Assembly (NCBI GenBank): GCA_030691725.1
Contig: JAUYDQ010000115.1
Span: 1-7,106 of the forward strand
Reading direction: 5' to 3'
DNA length: 7,106 nt
Origin: Candidatus Omnitrophota bacterium
GTDB taxonomy: Bacteria > Omnitrophota > Gorgyraeia > Gygaellales > Profunditerraquicolaceae
Of the stretch, positions 1 through 5,562 are shown one piece after another. The number at the start of each line of letters is the position of its first letter. The stretch's first letter is position 1. The notes below the pieces were generated by a model. The model saw only the letters and a program-made list of their open reading frames with translations. It made no database searches and was not told the origin of the DNA. The position numbers and the translations under genes were made by a program.

Positions 1-1
1 G

Positions 2-244
2 CTGAATAGAATTGTGCTTTTAGATTTCAAAAAGCCCTTTGATTTAATCCCTGAATTTAGAAAGAGTTACGAAAAAGAAATTTTTGCACAAGAGAGGTCA
101 AAAGACATCCCTTGTTATTTAGAAAACCAACCAAGTCAAATCTGGTCGGGGCGGACAGATTTGAACTGTCGACCTCTTGGTCCCGAACCAAGCGCTCTAG
201 CCAAACTGAGCCACGCCCCGGTTAGTCTATATAGATTAAATTAG
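2..244 (+). CDS. C-terminal fragment, possible site-specific (serine) recombinase, reading antisense through tRNA-Pro
   Basis: This frame is open from the left edge of the window and stops at TAG 242-244, giving about 80 residues. The first ~45 residues look like real protein. They contain the stretch LLDFKKPFDLIPEF, and a 'KPFDL' tail of this kind is, from memory, typical of the extreme C-terminus of large serine recombinases with a zinc-ribbon domain. The last ~30 residues (GRTDLNCRPLGPEPSALAK and on) are simply the antisense translation of the tRNA gene at 143-220, a tail often seen on proteins predicted beside tRNA genes. The fragment lies just beyond the tRNA 3' end, where integrases of tRNA-targeting elements usually sit. 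No catalytic domain is visible because it would lie to the left. The alternative is a chance open frame. Family assignment is inference. Confidence 0.45.
   Translation: MNRIVLLDFKKPFDLIPEFRKSYEKEIFAQERSKDIPCYLENQPSQIWSGRTDLNCRPLGPEPSALAKLSHAPVSLYRLN
143..220 (-). tRNA. tRNA-Pro, anticodon CGG, CCA encoded
   Basis: On the minus strand this folds as a full cloverleaf. The acceptor stem CGGGGCG (214-220) pairs with CGCCCCG (147-153), followed by A73 and an encoded CCA (143-145). The D-arm contains GGCTCAGTTTGGCTAGAGC. The anticodon stem CTTGG/CCAAG encloses loop TTCGGGA, so the anticodon is CGG, reading the proline codon CCG. G37 follows the anticodon, as is usual for tRNA-Pro. The T-arm is ACAG-TTCAAAT-CTGT. 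Including CCA the gene is 78 nt. It lies downstream of ribE in the same orientation and has its own promoter. I see no hairpin-plus-T-run terminator after it. Confidence 0.96.
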
Positions 245-271
245 TATAACAAAAATTAAGAAGATTGGCAA
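243..271 (-). promoter_or_regulatory. sigma70-type promoter for tRNA-Pro
   Basis: The minus strand reads TTGCCA (-35, 266-271), a 17-nt spacer, then TATACT (-10, 243-248). Each hexamer is one or two bases from consensus and the spacing is ideal. Initiation would fall near 236, giving a leader of about 16 nt before the mature tRNA 5' end at 220. It lies in the 89-bp gap between the ribE stop and the tRNA. No terminator is visible after ribE, so the tRNA could also receive read-through from the rib operon. Confidence 0.7.
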
Positions 272-309
272 TAATTAGAAGTTAACATAATGTAGTAGGT
301 TTGTATTGT

Positions 310-891
310 CTAAATGCTAACGTTGGCTCTTTTGGCGAGGATATCGAACTCAATGTTAACTTTATCGGAAGGACCTTTAAAACCTAAGGTAGTATTCTTA
401 AGTGTATGGGGGATTATGTAGATAGTAAAGGTGTTGGATTTTTTATCTACAATAGTTAAACTGATGCCATCAATAGCTATAGAACCCTGAGGTAAAACGT
501 AATGCATAAATTTGGTGGGTATAGCTATTTCAAAACACAAATTATCGTTTAGATAATTTTTGCGCCGAATAATGCCAGTGCAGTCAATGTGGCCGGTAAC
601 AAAATGGCCAGAGAGCCTGTCTCCTATCCTTAAGGCGCGTTCCAGGTTTACCTTATCCTTTATTCTTAAAACACCGAGGTTAGTCACTTTAAGAGTCTGG
701 GGCATAACCTCAAAACCTAAAATGTTTAATTCCCTTTTTATTATAGTGAGACAAGTACCATTTACAGAAATGCTGTCACCTATAAAGACATCTTTCAGTA
801 TCTTTTCTGCCTGAATTTTAAATAAAGTAACATTGCCTCGTTTAGATATCTTTTTCAATTCACCTAATTCTTCAACAATACCGCTAAACAT
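310..891 (-). CDS. ribE: Riboflavin synthase, alpha subunit
   Basis: Catalyses the last step of riboflavin synthesis: two molecules of 6,7-dimethyl-8-ribityllumazine dismutate to riboflavin and a pyrimidinedione. It acts in the cytosol as a trimer. The 193-aa product has the family's usual length and the diagnostic start MFSGIVEE. Two lumazine-binding barrels follow, roughly residues 1-95 and 96-190. Visible motifs are SVNGTCLT (42-49), GHFVTGHIDCTG (95-106), IDGISLT (140-146) and the C-terminal NIEFDILAK (179-187). Phe2, Cys47, His101, Ser144 and Asp183 correspond to residues important in the E. coli enzyme. The start ATG overlaps the ribD stop (ATGTTTAG, 8 nt), implying translational coupling. 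It is the last gene of the FMN-riboswitch operon. Some species call this gene ribC. Confidence 0.97.
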   Translation of the reverse strand: MFSGIVEELGELKKISKRGNVTLFKIQAEKILKDVFIGDSISVNGTCLTIIKRELNILGFEVMPQTLKVTNLGVLRIKDKVNLERALRIGDRLSGHFVTGHIDCTGIIRRKNYLNDNLCFEIAIPTKFMHYVLPQGSIAIDGISLTIVDKKSNTFTIYIIPHTLKNTTLGFKGPSDKVNIEFDILAKRANVSI

Positions 892-1972
892 ATCCTTCGA
901 TTAAAAAATCATCGCCTATTCTTCTTAACCCAACTTCCCTTAACTTAACTGCCTTATCTATACGTGCTATGCCACTACCCATAACCGAGCTAATTGCCTC
1001 TTTACCTCCGATAATCTTCGGGCTAATAAAGAATAATACCTTATCTACAAGCCCTTCGTCGAAGAGTCCGCCGATTAATGTTCCTCCGCCTTCAACAAGA
1101 ATATTGGTTATTCCCAGTTGCGCTAATTTTTTCATCGTATCTTTTAGATTTATCTGGCCGGATTTTTCTTTTACATCTAAAATCTTGGCTTTTTGAGATA
1201 ATATTTTTCTATTCTCAGTCTCCTGGCCCGATCTTACCGCTAAAGTAACAACTATCACAGAACTTCTTCGGGAAAATACATTCGCTTCTTGAGATATGCT
1301 TAATTGGCTGTCTACTATAATTTTTATAACCTGCTTTTTGGAAAACCAGGTATCGAGCTTGGGGTTATCTCTCAATATTGTATTCACGCCAACCATAATC
1401 GCATCGTAGCCTGAGCGCAGGCGGTGCGCATAAGTGCGCGACCTATCGGAAGTTATCCATTTAGAATCTCCGGTTCGGGTTGCAATCTTGCCATCCAGAG
1501 ACTGTCCTACTTTAACCGTAACAAAGGGAATTCTTCGGGTAATATATTTTATGAAAGCTTCGTTTAATTTTCTTAATTTATCTTCTAAGAATCCTACCTC
1601 AACTTTTATCTTCTGTGCCTTAAGTATCTTGATACCTTTGCCATTATTCAGAGGGTTTGGATCAATCATACCCACGATAACTTTTTTTATCCCGCCTTTG
1701 ATTATCTTATCTACGCAAGGAGGGGTTCTGCCAAAATGTGTACACGGCTCCAGGGTTACATATAAAGTTGCACCCTTTGCTTTTTGGCCCGCGTCATCCA
1801 AAGCTATAGCTTCTGCATGAGGCAGGCCAGCTTTCTCATGATATCCGCGGCCTACAATTCGGCCGTTTTTGACTACTAAAGCCCCCACCGCAGGATTTGG
1901 CGAAGTCCTGCCTTTTCCTTTCAGGGCTAGCCTAAAGGCTAAATTCATAAAATATTCGTGGTTTCTTATCAT
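884..1972 (-). CDS. ribD: Bifunctional diaminohydroxyphosphoribosylaminopyrimidine deaminase / 5-amino-6-(5-phosphoribosylamino)uracil reductase
   Basis: Deaminates the pyrimidine product of GTP cyclohydrolase II, then reduces the ribosyl side chain with NADPH. The 362-aa length is normal for the fused enzyme. The N-terminal cytidine-deaminase-like domain (about 1-145) shows SPNPAVGA (24-31), HAE (52-54, catalytic Glu54, zinc ligand His52) and EPCTHFGRTPPC (75-86, zinc ligands Cys77 and Cys86). The C-terminal dihydrofolate-reductase-like domain (about 148-362) shows VKVGQSLDGKIAT (153-165), VGVNTILRDNP (194-204) and VEGGGTLIGG (293-302). The ATG lies four bases after the PHP-gene stop, and the 3' end overlaps ribE by 8 nt, so the three genes are tightly coupled. 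No strong Shine-Dalgarno sequence precedes it. All catalytic residues I can check are present. Confidence 0.97.
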   Translation of the reverse strand: MIRNHEYFMNLAFRLALKGKGRTSPNPAVGALVVKNGRIVGRGYHEKAGLPHAEAIALDDAGQKAKGATLYVTLEPCTHFGRTPPCVDKIIKGGIKKVIVGMIDPNPLNNGKGIKILKAQKIKVEVGFLEDKLRKLNEAFIKYITRRIPFVTVKVGQSLDGKIATRTGDSKWITSDRSRTYAHRLRSGYDAIMVGVNTILRDNPKLDTWFSKKQVIKIIVDSQLSISQEANVFSRRSSVIVVTLAVRSGQETENRKILSQKAKILDVKEKSGQINLKDTMKKLAQLGITNILVEGGGTLIGGLFDEGLVDKVLFFISPKIIGGKEAISSVMGSGIARIDKAVKLREVGLRRIGDDFLIEGYV

Positions 1973-1976
1973 ATAT

Positions 1977-2798
1977 TTAAATCTTCAGCTGCGCTTCTTT
2001 TAACTCCTCAACCAACTCATAAGGGATTTTAATTGAACCTATCTTAACTTCGTGTTTAGCATTACCGTGACAATCTGAGCCTCCGGTAACCAATAAATTA
2101 TATTCTTTAGCTAAACCCAGATAAAAATTAATCATCGCTTGGGTATGTTCAGGATAATACACCTCTAAGCCCATGAGGCCATAATCAACAAATTTAGGAA
2201 TTAATTCATCTCTCTTAAGAGTATAGGGATGGGCCAATACAGGAATACCGCCTACTTCCTTGATTAGCTTTATCACCTCAGATGGTGAGAATTTAAAATT
2301 GCAGACATAAGCAGGGCATTTATCACCGATATATTTTCGGAAGGCCTCTGCCGTGGAATTAATCAAACCTGCATTCACCATTGCCCTGGCAACGTGCAGC
2401 CTTCCTACTGTGCCGTGTCTGGCAATATCGAATACAGACTCAGCCTCCAACGTTATACCCATATTTTTCAGTTTATCCGCTATTTTATAGATACGCTCAA
2501 TACGATTTTTTTTCAAAAACTCTAATTTATCTAGCAAGTTTTTCCTTTTATAATCAATTAAATACCCCAAGATATGCACTTCTTGGCCGTCGTATTCGGC
2601 AGATAGTTCTATGCCCGCCAAGACTTCGATATTTTTTATATTAGCCATTTTCATCACAGGTTCTATTCCCAAAATGGTATCATGGTCAACAACCGCAATT
2701 GCAGATAGACCGGCTCTGATGCTTTGCGAAATAAGCTCTTCTGGTGTATATGTACTATCCGAAAATATGGTGTGTAAATGAAGGTCGGCAAATTTCAC
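1977..2798 (-). CDS. PHP-domain metal-dependent phosphoesterase (TrpH/YciV, RNase AM-like)
   Basis: A 273-aa stand-alone PHP-domain protein. Metal-binding motifs appear in order: DLHLHTIFSDST (5-16, His7, His9, Asp14), VDHDT (37-41, His39), GIELS (62-66, Glu64), H75, GRLHVARAM (132-140, His135), AHPYTL (189-194, His190) and GGSDCHG (239-245, Asp242, His244). This set and length match the YciV/TrpH family. Members of it are known as 3',5'-nucleoside bisphosphate phosphatases and 5'-3' exoribonucleases (RNase AM); which activity applies here cannot be read from sequence. The start is GTG at 2796-2798, with AAGGAAG on the minus strand about 6 nt upstream. It sits between nusB and ribD. A role in the missing rib dephosphorylation step is possible but unsupported; position may simply be operon hitch-hiking. 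Confidence 0.9.
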   Translation of the reverse strand: MKFADLHLHTIFSDSTYTPEELISQSIRAGLSAIAVVDHDTILGIEPVMKMANIKNIEVLAGIELSAEYDGQEVHILGYLIDYKRKNLLDKLEFLKKNRIERIYKIADKLKNMGITLEAESVFDIARHGTVGRLHVARAMVNAGLINSTAEAFRKYIGDKCPAYVCNFKFSPSEVIKLIKEVGGIPVLAHPYTLKRDELIPKFVDYGLMGLEVYYPEHTQAMINFYLGLAKEYNLLVTGGSDCHGNAKHEVKIGSIKIPYELVEELKEAQLKI

Positions 2799-2816
2799 CC
2801 CGCTCTTCCTTTCCGA

Positions 2817-2868
2817 AACCCCACCTTTTCCTTAAACCTTTATTTTATATCTTAGGAAGGGCGGGGTT
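2817..2868. repeat. Long imperfect inverted repeat in the nusB-PHP gap
   Basis: AACCCC (2817-2822) pairs with GGGGTT (2863-2868), and pairing continues inward through CC/GG and TTCC/GGAA blocks with small mismatches, up to an AT-rich loop of about 18 nt. In the mRNA the hairpin starts at the nusB stop codon and ends before the PHP Shine-Dalgarno. It lacks a following U-run, so it is not an evident terminator; it may stabilise or segment the transcript. Confidence 0.6.
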
Positions 2869-3284
2869 CATTTGTTCTTTTCTGACTTTATCTTATCCAG
2901 TATGCCATTGACAAATTTACTCGCTTCAAGGCTTGAATATTTCTTGGCTAGTTCCACTGCCTCATTAATAGATACTTTAAAAGGAATATCGTCACAAAAC
3001 ATAAGTTCAAAACATCCCATCCGCAAAATATTTCTATCCACCACGGCCATACGCTTGAGTTGCCAGTTAGTTGCGTATTGAGCTATCTTTACATCAATCA
3101 CCGCTAGATTTTCAGTTACGCCTTTAACTAATTCATTGGTAAATTTCTTTACCTCTTCTTCTATATTCTCTTCGCTATGCGCCTGCCAAAAATTATTCAG
3201 CGAGATATCATAAGTATCATGTGTAATATCTGTCTGATAAAGCACCTGTAAGGCAAACTCTCGTGCTAGAGTACGTTTACGCAT
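2868..3284 (-). CDS. nusB: Transcription antitermination protein NusB
   Basis: RNA-binding factor that, with NusE (ribosomal protein S10), joins the antitermination complex on boxA RNA and supports rRNA transcription. The 138-aa product has the family's all-helical layout and length. It shows the N-terminal basic helix MRKRTLAREFALQVLYQ (1-17), a central region with WQLKRMAVVDRNILRMGCFE, and the C-terminal SINEAVELAKKYSS and KFVNGILDKI motifs. The ATG at 3282-3284 is the natural family start. No Shine-Dalgarno precedes it: the palindromic element at 3286-3430 ends a base before the start codon, so initiation may be SD-independent or depend on that RNA structure. A ribH-nusB pairing is common in bacteria. 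Confidence 0.97.
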   Translation of the reverse strand: MRKRTLAREFALQVLYQTDITHDTYDISLNNFWQAHSEENIEEEVKKFTNELVKGVTENLAVIDVKIAQYATNWQLKRMAVVDRNILRMGCFELMFCDDIPFKVSINEAVELAKKYSSLEASKFVNGILDKIKSEKNK

Positions 3285-3285
3285 A

Positions 3286-3430
3286 AATGAGCAGACGACT
3301 TACAGAGTATAGGCTTACGTTTCAAGCGACGTAAGTCGTAGGCCGCAAGGCCGTCTGCGAATTTATCCCGACGAATGCGTAAAAATTTTATTTAAAATTT
3401 TTACGCAGTATATGAGTCGGGATTAGGTTA
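3286..3430. repeat. Two-hairpin palindromic element, copy A (ribH-nusB gap)
   Basis: Two compound inverted repeats fill this gap. In the first, GCAGAC (3291-3296) pairs with GTCTGC (3353-3358). Inside it ACGACTTAC (3295-3303) pairs with GTAAGTCGT (3331-3339), and GGCC-GCAA-GGCC (3341-3352) forms a small hairpin. An alternative inner pair is CTTACGT (3314-3320) with ACGTAAG (3329-3335). In the second, ATCCCGAC (3365-3372) pairs with GTCGGGAT (3416-3423) around a perfect 15-bp arm pair (3376-3390 with 3393-3407). Edges AATGAGCA, TGCGAATTTA and TAGGTTA recur in copy B at 3911-4012. I do not recognise it as a named repeat family. Confidence 0.8.
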
Positions 3431-3898
3431 TTATTTTATCTGTGTTAATAAATTCGCCATCTCAATAGCAGACAAAGCAGCGTCTCTGCCTTTGTTGCCT
3501 TCTTTTGTGCCGGCGCGCTCTACTGCCTGTTCAATAGTATCCGCAGTAATAATACCAAAGATTACGGGAAGACCTGAATCTAATGAAACTTTGGCTATAC
3601 CCTTGGCTACTTCTGAGGCGATATACTCAAAATGCGGTGTTGAGCCCCGGATAACTGTACCTAAACAGATCAGTGCATCGTATGACTTTGACTTTGCCAA
3701 TCTTTGCGCCAGGAGAGGCGCCTCAAATGCTCCAGGAACCCAAGTGATTGACAAATCTTCGTTATTTACCCCGTGCCTGATTAACGTATCCAAACAGCCG
3801 CTAACCAATTCTTTGGTAATAAAATCGTTAAAGCGCGAGGCAATGATACCAAACTTCTTGCCCTTGGCAATTAAATTGCCTTCGATTGTCTTTACCAT
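3431..3898 (-). CDS. ribH: 6,7-dimethyl-8-ribityllumazine synthase
   Basis: Condenses 5-amino-6-ribitylaminouracil with 3,4-dihydroxy-2-butanone 4-phosphate to the lumazine that riboflavin synthase uses. Family members form pentamers or 60-mer capsids. With the ATG at 3896-3898 the product is 155 aa, the usual length. That start is chosen because AAAGGAGG (3903-3910, minus strand) lies four bases upstream and the protein then begins MVKTIEGNL like its relatives; an in-frame start 12 codons earlier would run through the SD and into copy B. Motifs are SRFND (21-25), VPGAFEAP (54-61), [14 protein letters not shown] (80-93, catalytic-type His89) and [16 protein letters not shown] (122-137). This is the clearest Shine-Dalgarno in the operon. 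Confidence 0.97.
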   Translation of the reverse strand: MVKTIEGNLIAKGKKFGIIASRFNDFITKELVSGCLDTLIRHGVNNEDLSITWVPGAFEAPLLAQRLAKSKSYDALICLGTVIRGSTPHFEYIASEVAKGIAKVSLDSGLPVIFGIITADTIEQAVERAGTKEGNKGRDAALSAIEMANLLTQIK

Positions 3899-3910
3899 TT
3901 TTCCTCCTTT

Positions 3911-4012
3911 AATGAGCACATAACTTACGAACACGTAAGTGTGAGTAAGTTATTGTGCGAATTAAATCCTTGACATCGGAGATGTCAAGGATAAGTTCGG
4001 ACTAATAGGTTA
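3911..4012. repeat. Two-hairpin palindromic element, copy B (ribBA-ribH gap)
   Basis: The first hairpin pairs GCACATAACTTAC (3916-3928) with GTAAGTTATTGTGC (3945-3958), with one bulged base. It encloses ACAC-GTAA-GTGT (3931-3942). The second is a perfect 12-bp stem, ATCCTTGACATC (3966-3977) with GATGTCAAGGAT (3981-3992), around a 3-base loop. CGAA (3959-3962) and TTCG (3996-3999) can clamp it from outside. Landmarks AATGAGCA, ACTTAC/GTAAGT, TGCGAATT and TAGGTTA match copy A (3286-3430) in order and spacing logic, while the stem sequences differ. In the mRNA it ends one base before the ribH Shine-Dalgarno. Confidence 0.8.
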
Positions 4013-4061
4013 CGTCGTTTGCATTATTTTTAATATAAGGCTCCATAACTTATGTCCTCAC

Positions 4062-5279
4062 TTAATCTATATTCAAATTATGGCCCAATTTTTCCTTTTT
4101 GGTCTTGAGATAATTGTAATTCAAAGGATTGGGTGCAATCTCTAAAGGAACACGTTCAATAACCGCAAGGCCATAGCCCTCTAGACCTACAATCTTACGG
4201 GGGTTATTGGTCAGGAGCCTGATATTCTTAAGACCCAATTCTACCAGAACTTGTGCGCCTATCCCATAATCTCTCAGGTCTGCTTTGTATCCTAATGCCT
4301 CATTTGCCTCTACTGTATCAAGGCCCTTATCTTGTAAACTATAGGCCTTGATTTTATCTACAAGCCCAATGCCGCGGCCCTCTTGGCTCATATAAAGAAT
4401 AACGCCTTTTTTTTCTTGGCCGATAATCTCTATCGCCTTCTTCAATTGCTTGCCGCAATCACAACGCAAAGATCCGAATACATCACCGGTTAGGCACTCA
4501 GAATGCACCCGCACAAGCGTTGCCGTATTATCCAACTCGCCTATAGTAAGTGCAATATGAAAATGGTTATTAATCAGATCCCGATATAAGATTAACTTAT
4601 AAGTGCCGTATTCCGTAGGGATAATAGTTTGCGAAACCCGCTCAATTAATTTTTCAAAACGCCGGCGGTATTGGATAAGATCGGCGATAGAGCAAATCTT
4701 TAGATTATACTGTTTGGCAAATTCCAGTAATTGGGGGAGCCTTGCCATTGTACCATTATCATTCATAATTTCGCATATTACACCTGCGGGATAAAGATCA
4801 GCCAACCTCATAAAATCTATGGCTGCCTCAGTATGACCTGCCCTAACTAAAACTCCGCCCTTAAGTGCCTTCAAAGGAAAGATATGGCCCGGCCTAATTA
4901 AATCTTCGGGCCTAGTTTGGGGATTTATAAGAACTTCTATGGTACGGGCGCGGTCATAGGCTGAAATCCCTGTAGTTATACCTTTAACAGCATCTGCTGA
5001 AATCATCCAGGCAGTAGAAAAAGGATCTTTTCTATTATATAACTCTTTGCCTTCCAGCATTGGCTGTAAAGCTAATTCCTTTAATCTCTCTTCTTCCATA
5101 GGAACACAAATAAGCCCTCGGCCGTACTTGGCCATAAAATTTATATCATCTGGCTTAATAAAAGACGCAGCCATTACCAGGTCGCCCTCATTCTCGCGAT
5201 CTTCATCGTCTACGACAATAACCATCTTGCCGCGTTTTAGATCTTCTAATACTTCTGGGATTGTATTGAACATATCCAT
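4062..5279 (-). CDS. ribBA: Bifunctional 3,4-dihydroxy-2-butanone 4-phosphate synthase / GTP cyclohydrolase II
   Basis: Makes both riboflavin precursors: DHBP from ribulose 5-phosphate (RibB domain) and the diaminopyrimidine from GTP (RibA domain). From ATG 5277-5279 it is 405 aa, normal for the fusion. RibB (about 1-205) shows VDDEDRENEGD, GLICVP, GISAYDRARTI, RPGHIFPL and PAGVICEIMNDNGTMAR. RibA (about 210-400) shows RVHSECLTGDVFGSLRCDCG with zinc-ligand cysteines 262, 273 and 275, then EGRGIGLV, LDTVEAN, LRDYGIG and TNNPRKI. Both active sites look intact. A second ATG two codons later (5271-5273, MFNTIPE) is equally plausible. A TTG at 5312 is open in frame but would place codons inside an inverted repeat and add residues unlike the family. 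No clear SD precedes any of these. It is the first gene after the FMN riboswitch. Confidence 0.96.
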   Translation of the reverse strand: MDMFNTIPEVLEDLKRGKMVIVVDDEDRENEGDLVMAASFIKPDDINFMAKYGRGLICVPMEEERLKELALQPMLEGKELYNRKDPFSTAWMISADAVKGITTGISAYDRARTIEVLINPQTRPEDLIRPGHIFPLKALKGGVLVRAGHTEAAIDFMRLADLYPAGVICEIMNDNGTMARLPQLLEFAKQYNLKICSIADLIQYRRRFEKLIERVSQTIIPTEYGTYKLILYRDLINNHFHIALTIGELDNTATLVRVHSECLTGDVFGSLRCDCGKQLKKAIEIIGQEKKGVILYMSQEGRGIGLVDKIKAYSLQDKGLDTVEANEALGYKADLRDYGIGAQVLVELGLKNIRLLTNNPRKIVGLEGYGLAVIERVPLEIAPNPLNYNYLKTKKEKLGHNLNID

Positions 5280-5286
5280 CTTATCA

Positions 5287-5323
5287 AGAAAATCGCTTCG
5301 CGATAACTTCAATGCGATTTTCT
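5287..5323. repeat. Inverted repeat just upstream of the ribBA start codon
   Basis: AGAAAATCGC (5287-5296) pairs perfectly with GCGATTTTCT (5314-5323), ten base pairs with a 17-nt loop. A competing hairpin uses ATCGC (5292-5296) with GCGAT (5300-5304), so the two folds exclude each other. In the ribBA mRNA the longer hairpin ends seven nt before the start codon, where a Shine-Dalgarno would normally be. Confidence 0.7.
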
Positions 5324-5324
5324 G

Positions 5325-5361
5325 ATGGTTTGAGAAAGTGCTTTATACTTTCCTACACCAT
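5325..5361. repeat. Nested inverted repeat between rib terminator and ribBA
   Basis: An outer stem ATGGT/ACCAT (5325-5329 with 5357-5361) and an inner stem GAAAGT/ACTTTC (5334-5339 with 5347-5352) are separated by a 4-by-4 internal loop and capped by a 7-base loop. In the mRNA it follows directly on the terminator U-run, so it would fold only in read-through transcripts. Confidence 0.65.
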
Positions 5362-5390
5362 AAAAAAATACCCGAAGATGAACTTCGGGT
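5361..5390 (-). terminator. Intrinsic terminator (expression platform of the FMN riboswitch)
   Basis: On the minus strand ACCCGAAG (5383-5390), loop TTCAT, CTTCGGGT (5370-5377), then ATTTTTTTA (5361-5369). The 8-bp stem with a seven-T tract is a textbook rho-independent terminator. It lies 16 nt downstream of the riboswitch P1 stem and about 80 nt before ribBA, so it should end transcription when FMN is bound. Confidence 0.93.
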
Positions 5391-5406
5391 AAAAGTTAAA
5401 CTTATT

Positions 5407-5522
5407 AACCTTCTCCCATCTGGACTTTAACCATCGGCTCTGGAATATCGCCAGATCTACCCCAAAGATTTGGGGCTCGCGGGCTTAACCGCCGGTAAGG
5501 ATTTACACCTTCCCCGAAGATT
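5407..5522 (-). ncRNA. FMN riboswitch (RFN element)
   Basis: Read on the minus strand, the closing stem P1 is AATCTTC (5516-5522) with GAAGGTT (5407-5413). Between them lie the conserved RFN blocks in order: CGGGGAAGGTGTAAATCC, ACCGGCGGT, AGCCCGCGAGCC, a variable hairpin CCCCAAA-TC-TTTGGGG, then TCTGGCGATATTCCAGAGCCGA, AAAGTCCAGATGGGAGAAGG. These match the classic FMN-binding aptamer found upstream of riboflavin genes. FMN binding stabilises P1; here the downstream terminator at 5361-5390 then forms, lowering expression of ribBA and everything behind it. Confidence 0.97.
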
Positions 5523-5534
5523 AACGTTATTTTT

Positions 5535-5562
5535 ATTATAACAAAAAAACTTATCTTGTCAA
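5535..5562 (-). promoter_or_regulatory. Rib operon promoter, consensus sigma70 hexamers
   Basis: The minus strand has TTGACA (5557-5562), a 16-nt spacer and TATAAT (5535-5540); both hexamers are perfect consensus. Transcription would begin near 5528, a few bases before the riboswitch P1 strand, leaving about 250 nt of leader before ribBA. The -35 overlaps the -35 of the divergent pncC promoter. Confidence 0.9.

Noticed and set aside
1977..2798. PHP protein as histidinol phosphatase or a DNA polymerase X/III PHP domain
   Set aside because: It lacks polymerase domains, and its GRLHVARAM and GGSDCHG arrangement and length fit the stand-alone YciV/TrpH family better than HisK-type histidinol phosphatases; no his genes are nearby.
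3492..3923. Long open frame on the plus strand opposite ribH (others of this kind lie opposite ribE, ribD, the PHP gene, nusB, ribBA, pncC and thpR)
   Set aside because: Each lies entirely or almost entirely within a well-supported gene on the other strand, has no recognisable motif and no plausible start signal.
3899..3934. Twelve-residue N-terminal extension of ribH
   Set aside because: It would be translated through the strong SD AAAGGAGG and the edge of the palindromic element; the ATG at 3898 gives the standard family length.
3966..3998. Possible internal promoter in copy B, since its stem contains TTGACA on both strands
   Set aside because: The hexamers follow from the palindrome, and at 16-18 nt spacing neither strand has a good -10 (only TAAGTT or TTAATT-like sequences).
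3286..4012. CRISPR array or tandem repeat array
   Set aside because: There are only two non-identical palindromic units separated by a gene, with no regular spacer structure and no cas gene in the window.
5280..5312. Longer ribBA beginning at TTG 5312
   Set aside because: No Shine-Dalgarno, a rare start codon, an extension unlike family N-termini, and it is largely one arm and loop of an inverted repeat; the ATG at 5279 or 5273 fits better.
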